Below, one piece after another: positions 13,641-24,840 of a stretch of 64,000 nt of DNA (its first letter is position 1; the number at the start of each line of letters is the position of its first letter). The notes under the pieces are model-generated. The model was not told the origin of the DNA, searched no databases, and was given only the letters and a program-made list of their open reading frames with translations. Source of the DNA: Seriola aureovittata (taxonomy: Eukaryota; Chordata; Actinopteri; Carangiformes; Carangidae); NCBI RefSeq assembly GCF_021018895.1, contig NC_079376.1, positions 12,779,501 to 12,843,500 on the forward strand. Direction: 5' to 3'. The position numbers and the translations under genes are program-made.

Positions 13641-13961
13641 TGGAAGGGAGACAGAGAGAGAGAGAGAGAGGGAGGAAAAGACAGGAAGTGAGACAGGAAA
13701 CCCCCTTCACGCTTTTTGTCCAGAATTCAAACATTTGTCACCTGTATGGACTTAAATGTAGCCAGCTCATGAAATTCGAATTCACGCATCTCACATTCCT
13801 GAGAGCAATAATTGCCTTATAGTTGCAACTGAGTATTCAGTTACAAAATTTACTCGTGTCCTACACCCACGCTGACCCTCGTCGCTCACACTGGCCACGC
13901 TAGAAAGTTTATAGTCTCCCTCTGGGCTTTAATGCATGCTGGAGAGTTTGGGTTATATCAT

Positions 13962-14340
13962 CAGCGGTGGAGACAGTAAGCAGATCCTTTACATAAGATA
14001 AAGGAGTATTATCATCAAAAATGTAATTAAAGTACTGACTCTGCTGAATGCTGAGTGTTATATTGTTATATTACCGGATTATTACTGCTGATGCATCAAC
14101 ATGTAAGCCGCTCTTTAATTATGTAGCTGGTCAAGTTTGGCCACTTCAGCTACTTAGCTTACTGTCTGCAAAATGATTGTAACTATAGCTGAAATGTACT
14201 GTAAATATGGTGGATTATAAAGTGTATTTGCCTCTGTAACGCAGTGGAAAAGAAGTATGAAGTAGCATAAACAGGATATGCTCAGGTAAAGCACAGGTAC
14301 CTCAACTCTACTTCAATACAGTACATGAGTAAACTTTCCC
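13962..14340 (-). mobile_element. Degenerate non-autonomous hAT-like element, copy 1
   Basis: It starts CAGCGGTGGAGACAGTA, close to the terminal repeat CAGTGGTGGAAGAAGTA of a short element I recognise as abundant in percomorph fish. Further recognisable internal phrases, in order: AGATCCTTTAC, GTATTATCATCAAAA, GATTATTACTGCTGATGCAT, TAGCTGGTCAAG, and near the end AGAAGTATGAAGTAGCATAAA, GTACCTCAA and ACATGAGTAAA. The right terminal repeat is not clear and the end is approximate. There is no coding capacity. Orientation is opposite to the copy at 28131-28570. The hAT assignment rests on the CAGNGG termini and is an inference. Confidence 0.6.
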
Positions 14341-15999
14341 GAGTAAGATTTTCCTCTCTTCCTGTGCAACAATACGAAGCTACAAAATCCAGCGCACCAG
14401 ATGTATGGACAGAATTTCCGACTAATGTTTGCTCCTTTTTTTAAAATAGTTGAAGGTGGTTCCAAGTAGAAGCACACACCAAGTGCCAGCAGCGGTTGGC
14501 CTCAGATTGTGTTTGCGCGTCCCTGTGACAAACATTCCAGCACAGTGCTCAAGCATCAGCTGTTTACATTCGCGACAAGATACTCCACTCTTAAGTATCC
14601 GCTAAGCATCAGACCTTTAGAGACAGAGACCACATCAAGGAGGTCAACAAAGAACCCGACACCCTGGAGATACATTTGCATTGAGTCGAGAATGTAAAGC
14701 AACAACAAGGCGTATATAAAGTGGCCTCGGAGGCACCAAACACTTGTGGTAAAACAACCACCTCCAAAACCCCGCCGCGAGATCCTCCTCATTGTCGAAG
14801 CTCCTCTTATCTTGAGAGCGAGGGAGGAGAGGAAGACAGACATGATCTTGGAGGAATGAGACCGTAGCGACAGGCTGCCGGTGAAACGAATCCCGGTGCA
14901 GCTGACATAGCTCGTTTTAGTATCATCTCACAAGTTAAGACAACAAAAATGGGCCGCAGTAACTGGCAACAAACGCACAGCCCATAAATCTTCAGATATA
15001 TGAGCTGATATTAGGTTTCACCTCCAGCCACAGCCCCGGATAGAAAGGACTTTAGGTCTGTAGGGAAACAGACAGGGGTGGATTTACCTTATACCACTGG
15101 TGGAACTTGTTACATAAATTCTATGCATAGCACCAGATTACCATTAAGTGACTCCACTATATGGGCTAGAAAAACACCACTTCACTGGCAATAAACATTG
15201 TAACCTGAGTACACAGGATACTCAAGAATGTGTCTGTGAAGTGAAAAGTTAATTTGCGTTTTTATGTGCTACCAAAACAACCCCCCATCCTCCCCCCTTT
15301 CCTCATCACCCGCTTTTAGCCCCCCACCCCCCACCCCCACCTTCCTCTCTCTCTCTTCTTTACCCATTGTGAAGCCATCAGATAGCGACTTCCAGAAGTC
15401 CACACCTGTCTTAGGGCTATGCAGAGGAGATGGATCCATGCATTTTGAGCATCAGATAGCCTCTAGCCAGGGTTAGTATTGATCTAACGCTTCACTGGCC
15501 CTTTGTGAGAGCAGCAGCTGCTTTGGGGGGCTTTTAGATAAGCAATGCAAAGGGAATTGTTTCTCCTGAAACCCTCTTTCAATGTTTGTACATGAAAACC
15601 ATCACTTAATTCAACACTCCATCGCTCTGGAATAAAATGTCCTCTCCCTTGACATGAAAAAAAAAAAGCAGCAAATAAGCATTAAAACATCTGCCTTTAG
15701 GGTATTGGAAAGCGTATGGTATTAGGAATCACACAGTGATAATGCAGCTCTCTGGATTTTCACTGTTTAATCATATGTAATCTCTCGAGTGAAAATGAAA
15801 TGAAAACACAACATCCTTCTCTCTCTCCTCTCTCTCTCTCTCTTTCCTCTTCACTCTGATCACCAGTCACTGAATGAGGCAGCCAGGGTGGGGTGGGAGG
15901 AGGAGGGTGGTGTGGGGGTATTACTGGTGCATCTGTGTGAGGCAGGCATGGCGATGAGACCCTCCCTAAGATGACTCATAGGCTGTATGGGCTGACACC

Positions 16000-16130
16000 A
16001 GCACCTCATTCACAGCCAATAATGAGCCATGCTAATGAGCAGGACAGCCACCCTGCATGCTCATCATTAAGCAGTCTTGTGATTCATGTCCAGCATGAAA
16101 CCATCATATAAAGAGATAAGGCTGGCTGGA
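16000..16130. promoter_or_regulatory. Enhancer-like stretch upstream of sox11 (candidate CNE)
   Basis: It contains CCAATAATGAG, ATGCTAAT (an octamer variant) near 16029-16036, and TCATCATTAA, within complex sequence lacking simple repeats, about 2.2 kb upstream of the sox11 start. Motif-based inference only. Confidence 0.25.
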
Positions 16131-16173
16131 GCGGGCTGGGATGAGATATGAGCAGACATGGGGGACATAACGC

Positions 16174-16197
16174 AAAAAAAAAAAAAAAAAAAAAAAA
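16174..16197. repeat. Poly(A) homopolymer of 24
   Basis: A run of 24 A followed by GAAAAGG. No retroelement body was recognised directly upstream, so it is not taken as a SINE or LINE tail. Confidence 0.85.
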
Positions 16198-18069
16198 GAA
16201 AAGGTCGAGCGGCTACACTGCAGGTAACACTGAGTGATCAATGTGTTTTTTAAAATGTTTTTGTGAAGGAATATAGGTAGCTTTTAGGCAAATCAGGACG
16301 GAATAATACACAATCATTTAGCTCATTTCTACCTCCGTGGAATATCAAGACTTTCATGCGCTGCACACGGGGACGGTTTCCTAGAATTCCACACAGATAT
16401 GCAGTCAATATGTGCTTGCAAATTGTGCCTATGTGCGATACCATGCTATCAGTTCATTTGAAATAACCTCTTCTGCCTGCGTCTGCGCTGATCAGAAGAT
16501 CAAATATCAGTCGAATGAATCCATCAGAAAGAAAACACGCTGACAGTAAAACATGCACATGCATGCGCCAACCTCCTGAGACTCCTGCTCCGACACATAT
16601 ATCTGATAAGGCTTAATCAGCACAGGGTGGTCATGATAAAGCATTTCAGTCCTATCTCTGTCTGAGAGAGAGACACAGAAACACACACAGAGAGACAGAG
16701 GGCTGCCTCTCTTCTCAAAGGATGGAAAGGCAAGAGCCCCTCTCTCCCTCAAACTGCCTCAGTCTCCTTAGCCTTGCCCCCCCCACCCCACATGTGTGCC
16801 TCTTTTTCTCTTTCTTTCTCCCTGCCTTTCTAGCTGCCTCGCTCTGTATCAGTAGAGACACTTCTTAAGCCCCAGCTGGGGAAAATACGGTGGCTGGGTG
16901 GGGGGAGGGTTGCAAAAGGGTAAGTGATTGCCCTCTAGGGGACGAAGCAGAGAGAGAGAGAGAGGGGGAAAAAAAGCAGGACGCCTTATCGCCCCAGCCT
17001 CCAATAGCACTGCTGGCTACCACCCAGAGCTGGCAGGGAGGAGGAGGAGGAGGAGGAAGAAGGGGGGGGGGTACAGGGGACGCCAGCTAGATGCTACACT
17101 GCCTCTTGACACAGCAAACTCAGCAGGGAGCCCTTCCATCCATGCCTGGCTGTATGGGCTCAACTCAAGGCTGCACAGCCAAAATGTTGCCATCTGAATA
17201 AGTGCTGTTGCTTTGCCTGCTACTACATGACCATTAAGTGGATCACAAATCACAGCACGTGTTTGTACTGACTTTATGATTCTGGATTTTGTGAGGAAAA
17301 GAAAAAAAAAAGTTTTTATATAGAAATGTAACCAGGGTTACTTGTGTTTATGCCTGGATGTTTCTTTAGAGCCACATTCTTATCAATAAGGGCATGTGGG
17401 ATGCTGCAGGTGTGTTCTGGGAGCTCACACACTGTAAACAAGATCTATAAAGCAGAATGTACTACTGACCTATTTCCTTCATTCAAATGGCGACCTGGGG
17501 AAAAAAAACACAGAAAAAGAAACCATGCCAAAACGAGGAAGAGAAAAAAAAAACGAAAAAAAAAACGTAACACATGGCCACTCAGAGACAAGTGTGAAAT
17601 GCATGAGCTTATACTAAAGTTAATGATAGCATCGAGTCTTCCTCTGAAGCCATTACCAGCTGCTAAAATGTATCCTTCTACAGCAGGCAGCCAGGCTGGC
17701 GGGCGCAGCGACGCATCCAGGCGCCTGCAACAGTGTCCAAGCGCCACCTTCAGTATCCAACCTTAAGGTAGGAGGAGAAGGGGGGGGGGAGCAAATAATC
17801 ACACAGCCTACATCTTTCCCTCCAGATACATCTGCAAAACAGTAGATGTCTGCCTGGAGAGTAAGCTCTTCTCTTACGTGTTTTCTGTCTCCACTCTTAA
17901 AATAAGGAAATAGACTTTAGTCTTATGTGCGCTCTGGTGTATGATGTTCATCTCAGGAGCGCATAGTGCTAACTGTGTGTTTAATATGCCTGTCTCGCCC
18001 GGCGTGTTGCCCCAGACACTGTGTAGCACAAATCCCCACCTCCACTCCAATGAGAGCACGGGAGGGAGG

Positions 18070-18150
18070 AATAAAAAGGGTTAAGGGGAGTCTTGGATGG
18101 AGTCTGCAGGGCGGAGTGGAAGGGACGTGATTGGATGGCTGTGCGTGACG
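18070..18150 (+). promoter_or_regulatory. Putative sox11 core promoter
   Basis: Seen: a TATA-like AATAAAAAG at 18070-18078, a GC box GGGCGG at 18109-18114, an inverted CCAAT box ATTGG at 18130-18134, and CRE-like half sites (ACGTGA at 18125, TGACGCA at 18146), all within 290 bp upstream of the sox11 ATG. The local sequence is G-rich compared with the AT-rich flanks. The transcription start is not visible. If the TATA-like element is used, the leader would be roughly 255 nt. A CCAAT box downstream of the TATA-like element is an unusual order, so initiation may instead occur further 3'. This is inference from motifs only. Confidence 0.35.
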
Positions 18151-18158
18151 CAGGGGAC

Positions 18159-18182
18159 ATGAAAAAGCCGATAACTAGTTAA
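18159..18182 (+). other. Possible upstream ORF in sox11 leader (7 codons)
   Basis: An ATG at 18159 opens a frame encoding MKKPITS and then TAA at 18180-18182, about 170 nt before the sox11 start codon. If the leader starts upstream of it, this short ORF could dampen translation initiation at the main start. The -3 base is a G (fair context), but +4 is A. Whether it lies inside the transcript depends on the unmapped start site. Confidence 0.25.
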
Positions 18183-18355
18183 GAAGGCAGTTTGTAACTC
18201 TGGAAAAAGAGTGCAGAGCTTGAGACACACATTACGCTAAAGGACGCGGACGAAACCGGCGCAAACACAAGATAGCTGAGCGTTTTTGCTTTGGCAGTGT
18301 GGGGCTGTTCGACACTGCAACGTCCGGACTCAAAAGTGACTTGGAAAACAGGACA

Positions 18356-19462
18356 ATGGTGCAGCACACAGACAACAGCGAGACGGACGGGAGCATGTCC
18401 AGGGAGGCTACCGATTCGGAGGAGAGTGAATTTATGGCATGCAGCCCCGTGGCGATAAACCCGGACTGGTGCAAGACAGCCACCGGTCACATCAAGAGAC
18501 CCATGAATGCATTTATGGTCTGGTCCAAAATCGAGAGGAGAAAGATCATGGAGCAGTCGCCGGACATGCACAACGCGGAGATTTCCAAGCGCCTGGGGAA
18601 GAGGTGGAAGATGCTCAAGGACAGCGAAAAGATCCCGTTTATCAGAGAAGCCGAGAGGCTGCGGCTAAAACACATGGCTGACTACCCCGACTACAAGTAC
18701 AGACCCAAGAAAAAACCAAAGCTCGACAGTTCGAAATCATCAGCACCGTCTCCGGAGAAGTGCGGTAAAATTACAAAGACTCCCAGCAAGAAGTGTTCAA
18801 AGATAAAGACTAAGAGCGGCTCCAAGTCCTCTCACGGCTACGGGGAGGACTGTGTGTTTCCCAGCTTAAAAGTTACAAAGACTGTGAAAAGTGAGCTCAC
18901 CGACGAGGACGATGACGACGACTACGAGGAGGACTACCGGATGGGGATTAAACCCAGGGACGAGGAGCGCCTGAGGCCGTACAATGTAGCCAAAGTTCCC
19001 GCAAGCCCAACTTTGAGCTCCTCGGCCGAGTCCGAGGGGACGAGCATGTACGAAGAAGTGCGGAACAACAACAGACTGTTTTACAATATCAAAAACATTA
19101 CCAAGCAGAGCACATTGCACGCTGCTTCCGTCTCACCAGCATCCTCCAGGTCGGTCTCCACATCCTCCTCCTCCTCCTCCAGCAGCAGCAGCAGCAGCAG
19201 CTCCTCTTCCGGCGAGGACGCGGACGATTTGCTGTTTGACTTTAGTTTAAATTTCGCCCCCAGCGCCTCAGGCTCGGAGCTGGGCAACCCCAATTCAGGA
19301 AACCTCTCCCTGTCTCTTGTGGATAAGGACCTGGACTCTTTCAGCGAGGGCAGCCTGGGCTCTCACTTTGAATTCCCAGACTATTGCACGCCAGAACTCA
19401 GTGAGATGATTGCCGGGGACTGGCTGGAGGCGAACTTTTCCGACCTGGTCTTCACATACTGA
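18356..19462 (+). CDS. sox11: Sox11 transcription factor (SoxC group), single exon
   Basis: This encodes a 368-residue nuclear SoxC transcription factor. Family knowledge: SoxC proteins bind the minor groove at ACAAAG-like sites, bend DNA and activate genes in neural and mesenchymal progenitors. Seen in the sequence: the N-terminal SoxC motif EFMACSPVA followed by PDWCKTA (about residues 25-42); a complete HMG box at about 45-117, starting [12 protein letters not shown] and ending [10 protein letters not shown]; a basic KKKPK tail; an acidic stretch [11 protein letters not shown] at about 183-193; the conserved block [18 protein letters not shown] at 209-226; 16 consecutive serines at 270-285; and the C-terminal activation domain, ending [14 protein letters not shown]. 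The start ATG has a strong context (A at -3, G at +4). It is the first in-frame ATG after an in-frame stop at 18221-18223, and an in-frame GTG at 18299 is not a credible start. No intron is present, as expected for SoxC genes. The protein is shorter than mammalian SOX11 (about 441 residues), typical of fish. Sox4 and Sox12 are excluded by the 209-226 block and the exact C-terminus. Paralogue a versus b is unresolved. Confidence 0.97.
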   Translation: MVQHTDNSETDGSMSREATDSEESEFMACSPVAINPDWCKTATGHIKRPMNAFMVWSKIERRKIMEQSPDMHNAEISKRLGKRWKMLKDSEKIPFIREAERLRLKHMADYPDYKYRPKKKPKLDSSKSSAPSPEKCGKITKTPSKKCSKIKTKSGSKSSHGYGEDCVFPSLKVTKTVKSELTDEDDDDDYEEDYRMGIKPRDEERLRPYNVAKVPASPTLSSSAESEGTSMYEEVRNNNRLFYNIKNITKQSTLHAASVSPASSRSVSTSSSSSSSSSSSSSSSSGEDADDLLFDFSLNFAPSASGSELGNPNSGNLSLSLVDKDLDSFSEGSLGSHFEFPDYCTPELSEMIAGDWLEANFSDLVFTY

Positions 19463-20591
19463 ATTGAGAAAAAAAAAGTTGCTCTAGTAATAACAGAGAA
19501 GGGAGAAATGAAATTATATATGTGTCCTGGTCAAGTTGTCCCTAGCCCTGCCTCCTGTGGGTTTTCTGAAGGGTCCTGGAGAGAGGTGGAGGACCAGGAG
19601 GCGAGGTGAGGTTTGAGGAATGAGATGCTTATGAAGCTGGTAGCAAAAAAAAAAAAGCAAAGTCTGCAGACGTTTTTTTCTGGCAGCATGACAGGGTTTT
19701 ATGGATTTTTTCCCCCGTAGGTCTGCATTTACTGTTCAGCTTAAACGGACCACAAAGGGAAAAACACGTGAACTTCTATGCATCTTATCCTCTTAAAACA
19801 AAAAAAAACTGCAGGGAGCTGAAAACGGACTGTGGACTGACTCAAAGCAAATCTGTGAACTGACAATTGTTCAGGATGTTACTTTACAACGGTTTATGTA
19901 ATTTCTAAATGCCGCAAATGTTTGTTTGTTTTTTTTTGTAACTGATTCCGTTTACCTCCTGGTTTGGAAAATTAAGCAGCCTAAACCTCTGCAGAATACA
20001 GGTGTGGAGGAAACATTTTGATACATAACAGACCTCATCTTTTTAAAAGAAAAGTAAGATATTTTCAGGCATATTTTTGTACAGTTAAAAGGGAATGTTC
20101 TTACTGTGCTTTCAGTGAGTTTCAGGCACTTCTTCCCTTTATCATTTGTTTTTAGCATGCAAGGGAGTCCTGGTTTTAAGGATTAAGTTAAATTAAAACT
20201 TGCATCAAAAATGCCTTGTGATTTTAAACTAGGTTTTGTACAGTTGTAGAGCAGATTTGTTGAGTATTTGTAGACGATACAATGGCATCATGGGGAACAC
20301 ATACCTCAGAGCTGGAACTAGTTTCAAGATTGTATATGTACTGTAATATAGTAAAGTTAGGAGTTTATGTATATCATACTCGTGATATGTGGATGGGTCC
20401 CAATCGCAGGTGTGAAACTGGATTTTGGTATTTTTTATGGCACATACTGTTTTTCCCCCCTCTCATTTTTTTGTGCAATATATACTCTTAAGATACAGAC
20501 CATCAACAATTGTAGCAAGTGATGGAAAAACAGACTTGTGCACTGTCAACATCATTTCATGTTATGATGCTGAAGCCTGTCCAGGCAGAAA

Positions 20592-20597
20592 AATAAA
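20592..20597 (+). promoter_or_regulatory. Proximal poly(A) signal AATAAA in sox11 3' UTR
   Basis: A canonical hexamer about 1.13 kb after the stop codon. Use of this site would give a shorter 3' UTR isoform. No strong GT-rich element is obvious immediately downstream. Confidence 0.3.
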
Positions 20598-21115
20598 CAA
20601 ATCAGCTGGAACTGATACAAAACAATTTAATATGGCCTCATGGTGTGGTGCATACTACAGAAACAGATAAATATCACGATTTGAATGTTATTTGACACAT
20701 AAGATTGGGTAATGAGCATATCTGACACCAAACAGTTTGAATCTCACTGAAAAAAAATTGGGGAAAAAAAAGAGGGAGTTCTGCAAAAGGGCATAGTCTG
20801 ATAGAGTGGTGGTCTGGCATTAGTTTAACAAGCAAAAAAGAACATTCCATAGTCCTGTTTCATGAAATGAAACTTTATTTTAAAACTGAAGACTGCCTTC
20901 TTTTTTTAAAACATTAACCATAAACCTGTATTTTTTATTTCTTGCACTTAAAAAAAAGCAGATATTGTTTATTTTTATGTGGGTCTTACATATGAAGTCT
21001 GTTTGATAAAAGGTTTTGGAATATGACCTAATTATATGCCAAGACGTTTTGTTGGAAGTTCTAGGCAGTAGTTACTTCACATTCCAAGTGTGAATCTGTC
21101 TTTGACTCATCTTTT

Positions 21116-21121
21116 AATAAA
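21116..21121 (+). promoter_or_regulatory. Middle poly(A) signal AATAAA in sox11 3' UTR
   Basis: A canonical hexamer about 1.65 kb after the stop codon, with a modest T/G-rich stretch about 30-50 nt downstream. It is a plausible alternative end of the transcript. Confidence 0.4.
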
Positions 21122-21286
21122 TAAGTACCTACCACCATCGACTGTCCTTTCAGTTTGTGAATATATGTACACAAATGTGTTATTTGTTGCGTTTGAAAAG
21201 GATGTGATGACAGAATGATGCCTATTTTGTATGTAGGCGGATACTCTGAAATGGATGGGCTCAAACTAACATGTGAATTCACATTT

Positions 21287-21292
21287 AATAAA
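21287..21292 (+). promoter_or_regulatory. Distal poly(A) signal AATAAA of sox11
   Basis: A canonical hexamer about 1.82 kb after the stop, followed within 20-50 nt by a GT-rich segment (TGTTGAGGTGC). It has the best downstream element of the three sites, so I take it as the main 3' end. Cleavage would fall near 21305-21315. Confidence 0.55.
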
Positions 21293-21457
21293 AAGGAAAA
21301 AAGGAAAACTTGTAAACTGCAGTGTTGAGGTGCTTTACTGTTTCAAATGTGCCGTTTTTGCTGAAACTTTTCTCTTTCCCCCAACACACCCCTCTTTAAA
21401 ATGGACACTGCAGCTTTAAGAAATTGAATTGCCCGCTTGCGTGTGCCGAGCGATGTG

Positions 21458-21487
21458 ATTGGTGGGCTTGGTGGTCCCCTTGGAGAC
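21458..21487. promoter_or_regulatory. NF-Y (CCAAT) plus RFX X-box-like site pair
   Basis: Inverted CCAAT (ATTGG, 21458-21462) sits 12 bp from GTCCCCTTGGAGAC (21474-21487). The latter fits the RFX X-box consensus RYYNYY-N(1-3)-RRNRAC with a 2-bp spacer. NF-Y and RFX sites commonly co-occur in vertebrate promoters, notably of ciliary genes. It lies about 150 bp beyond the inferred sox11 3' end, so it could be the promoter of an unannotated transcript, an enhancer, or chance. Confidence 0.3.
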
Positions 21488-23958
21488 GGAGCTGGAAACA
21501 GGAGCCGTTCCTCTCAGTGTGTGGGAGCTCTCAGTCTGTCTGGCTTCCATTCAGAAAAGTAGCACTCTGTCCAGCACAGAACGGCTTGAGAGCTGTGCCA
21601 ACAGAGGGCCGAAAAAAATGTCAAAATGTGACATATGTTCACTCAGGGATAAACAATGGCACTTATTCCAGGCAGATACTGTTTCATCTCTGGGAAATAT
21701 GGGGGGAGGGGGACTTGTACAGAAACATAACTCGTGTGAAAGTAAACTCAAAAGGGCCAAAATCCCTTAATCCCTCATAATGTGACTAGTACATGTGTAT
21801 ATGGGGATCAGGGGTAGTAGGTCAGTGTGAATAGTAAAGATGCTTTAATATAATTATTCATATAGTCATTGGAATGCTTGAGTACCACAGCTCCTCTTAC
21901 TCACACTTAACGCCTGATTTTCACCTGGGATTTCAGAGAAATTAAAGTAAATAGCTGGCAGGACTGGAAATCATCAGGGATGTGGATGGCAAGGACCGAA
22001 TTAATCTAAAGACAAACATAAACAGGAGTGGTTAAAAACCAGAAGATATGTGCCTAACGCACACTAACATAATTGTGATACTACTTGATTGTGCATAGCC
22101 AGAGCTGATTATGTGATGGCTCAGACTGATACAGTAGCTACAGTTCTGACTGTAACAACAATAGCGCACATAGCAGGTCTCAACCATGTATGATGTCATG
22201 GTAAATACAATTAGTGAGACAAAGCATATATAATATGTAAAAACAGGAATTACAGTGATTACATCTTCACGGTGCTTGAAAGCCTCCAGAGGAACAACAG
22301 ACAGGCCTGGTTACAGAGACCAGTCTTTCACAGATCACATGTGAAGAACCACAGGCTTTGGCCACTGAGAGATTTGTGTTCATTACAGCAATAGAATCTA
22401 ATGATGAATATTTGCCATGCATGACTGCACAGGTACAAGCCCCCCCATTAAGTCAGTTTGCAAATCTGTAATAAAACATTTATCTAGCTATTACTTTACC
22501 TGACCTATTGGTCAAAGTTGCTAATGGGTTCCAGGGCTATTCCCAATAGAATCTCAACATTGATTTTGTGTTCCTCTGAAATATCTGCTCAGGGCTAATG
22601 CCACTGGTACATGTTGAAATGAAATTAGTGACCCGTTGAAATTTCCTTCTATTTCCTCCTTAAATAAATAAATGGAAATCTAGAATGCTCAGGAGACGCT
22701 GAGTGAGATACTGTCCTCCCAGGAATCCAGTGGTGTGGGGGGTGGGGGGTACTATGGCGACAAAAGAAAGTAATTTCCATTCCCTTGAGCATTTAAATCA
22801 TTCATATAACCCTGGATGTCACAGTCAAATGCTGTACGTGACACCTATACAAAGACCCCTGCCACAGAACTGAGGGCTCGGGGGTTTATCTCCCAATTTG
22901 CAAGTTGCTCAAAGTGAACATCTAAAATATGTCAGTGTCGTCTCAGCACTCAAAGATAAAATTCCTCTGTGACCGGTCTCTGTCTCAGCGTACTGATGTT
23001 AAATCCAGTAATAATGCCCGTTATGATTCCCTTACATCTTTTTTTTTTTTTTCCTTCTGCGTAGTGACTCTCACCCAGTGAGCTCAGATGCATTACATCA
23101 CTGCTTAGCTTATGCCACTGCGCAGTAAGAATCCATGTTGTGTCATCGTTGATCCACATGTGCTCCTATTCTCCCAGTGGGAGACTCTCTAATATTGCTA
23201 TGGGAATACTGATATATGCTCTCCATGCTGGAGGTTTCATAATAACAATAACAACGCTGTGTGCCTAAATTTAAACCTGTTTACTGTCTGTTAATTGATG
23301 AGTGGGCAGGATTTACGGTATCTGCTCCAGATCTGCTGCCTGAGATCAGGATGGGTGTTGACACGACTTCTGTCCAAGCGAGCCCGTCTCCTGCTCTGTT
23401 ATACAAGCATGTCATGCTGTTAGACGCTGCCTGTGCTTTACAGACCCTGCAAGCTGTGTGACAGAGTATTGAAATGACACACCAGCAGTTGGTCCCCTGT
23501 GCAACAGTGAGCCCTGCGATATGATCCAGACAGGTAAAAAGCTATTTGGACCATAAACATAATTTATTATCTTATGAATCCAGATGAGAAAACTACATGT
23601 TTATTTCTGGGATGCCTGTTTACCATGAAATCTTAGCTATAATGACCTTATAAGTCCTCATTCCTAATGTTCAGTTCCCTTGCTGATAGTCAGGGAGAAT
23701 TTGTCTATAAAATTGCCTGCCTGAGCAACAGTCCAGTCCCTGTGTCCTCTGCTCCAGTCTTGGCCTGGGGCGACTCCTGCTGCTGTTGATGGCTATCCAT
23801 TTGCTCTGCCCTCCCTGAGTATGGGAGGGAGGCAGAGAGGAAGCATCGGCCCCATCTGCTGCACTGATATTTACTATCCCTTCACATTTGTGAGAAGGGG
23901 GGTGGCAAAGGCCCAATTCCCTCATGGTGTTTTAGCACTCTGGCAGATACACACATGT

Positions 23959-23975
23959 GCACACACACACACACA

Positions 23976-24029
<54 letters not shown>
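23959..24029. repeat. (AC)n microsatellite
   Basis: Long AC array with one ACTC interruption. Confidence 0.95.
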
Positions 24030-24031
<2 letters not shown>

Positions 24032-24639
24032 AAGGGAGTGAATGAGAAAGAGAGAGAAATAAGAGGGAAATGGACAGAGCGGAAAAAAGTGTTGTTCATA
24101 TGAGCCGGAGTTAAACTCAGAATTAACTTGATGTGGCCTGGATACAAAACAGGCAGTGTAACGGATAATAAGTGTGTAGCTGGAAGCAAGTAACCCGCAC
24201 GGTCTGCTGCTGCCTAATTTTCCATTCACAACTTCATTGCAGCTTTTCATTATTTAGCAAAGGCAATGAGACATTAAGAAGAAGTTTGGAGGGGGAAGCT
24301 GCTGCACTGAACGCAGACACAGCAGGTTGTGGTGAGCAGTTTAAGATGTGCAGTGCTGTAGTCTCGTTGACACGGAAACAAACCGTTCAATCACTCCTCC
24401 CAGAATCTGCCCTGACACGTGGTAAGATCTCATTGGGGGGGAGAGGTCACTCTTTTTTGTGGGGAGCTGCTTGAGGTCGCACATCACTCATGTGAATTAT
24501 CTCTGGAGAGGGCAGGGACTTGGTTTCACACCTGCTTCTCTTTTCAAACCAAACTCTGAGAATTATATTAATTGAATGGAGTCTTCCTGGATGACATTTT
24601 GCAGTTCAATATGTGCTGGGCAAACATTCTGTCTGCGCC

Positions 24640-24840
24640 ACTCAGTGTGCGAGAGAAAATAAATTGAGCTTTTTTTTCCGTTTCAAAAAATGCCACAATA
24701 ATGGGCTGAGTGTAATTAGAGCCAAGTTGTAATGACATCTAGCTCTGTTTAGAGTGCAATCACACAAGTTGGTTGGCCTGATTGCGGTCAGTTTTGGATT
24801 TACATAACCTTGTTTGGAATTAATTGTGACTCTGTGCTAG
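24640..24840. promoter_or_regulatory. Enhancer-like non-coding stretch (candidate CNE)
   Basis: Homeodomain cores TAATTA (24713-24718) and TAATTG (24821-24826), a further TAATGACA, and a Sox-like ACAAT lie in complex AT-rich sequence about 3.4 kb beyond the sox11 3' end. Motif-based inference only. Confidence 0.25.

Larger units (their letters stand above)
7345..13961. other. Non-coding, AT-rich upstream region of sox11
   Basis: Low in simple repeats compared with the first 7 kb and rich in ATTA/TAAT cores; 8140-8480 is listed separately. I found no upstream exon that could be joined with confidence to the 7.2 kb minus-strand exon. Frames such as 11056-11325 (-) lack splice sites or codon bias. 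Confidence 0.5.
14341..18069. other. Non-coding DNA immediately upstream of sox11
   Basis: It holds the candidate element at 16000-16130, a poly(A) run at 16174, an AGG/G-rich stretch at about 17037-17070 and A-rich tracts near 17500-17570. A 140-codon open frame at 17344-17766 is A-rich, has poly-Lys/Arg from A/G runs, and is not believed. Confidence 0.5.
19463..21310 (+). other. sox11: sox11 3' untranslated region
   Basis: The sequence after the TGA stays AT-rich with many A and T runs and no plausible coding frame, up to a poly(A) signal at 21287-21292 followed by a GT-rich stretch (about 21310-21340). Long 3' UTRs are usual for sox11. The phrase TTTTTGTACAGTT or a close variant occurs twice (about 20075 and 20233), which may be a conserved protein- or miRNA-binding context. 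The boundaries are inferred from the poly(A) signals; no transcript evidence is available here. Confidence 0.7.

Noticed and set aside
16174..16197. Poly(A) run as a SINE/LINE tail
   Set aside because: No A/B-box promoter, tRNA-like head or target duplication could be found upstream.
17344..17766. 140-codon open frame upstream of sox11
   Set aside because: Lys/Arg-rich only because of A/G homopolymer tracts; not protein-like and no promoter or poly(A) signal fits.
18299..18355. N-terminal extension of sox11 starting at GTG
   Set aside because: GTG is not a normal eukaryotic start, the extension lacks SoxC similarity, and the ATG at 18356 has a strong context and matches the usual MVQ start.
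23959..24029. Regularly spaced repeats as a CRISPR array
   Set aside because: They are dinucleotide microsatellites in a vertebrate genome, with no spacer structure.
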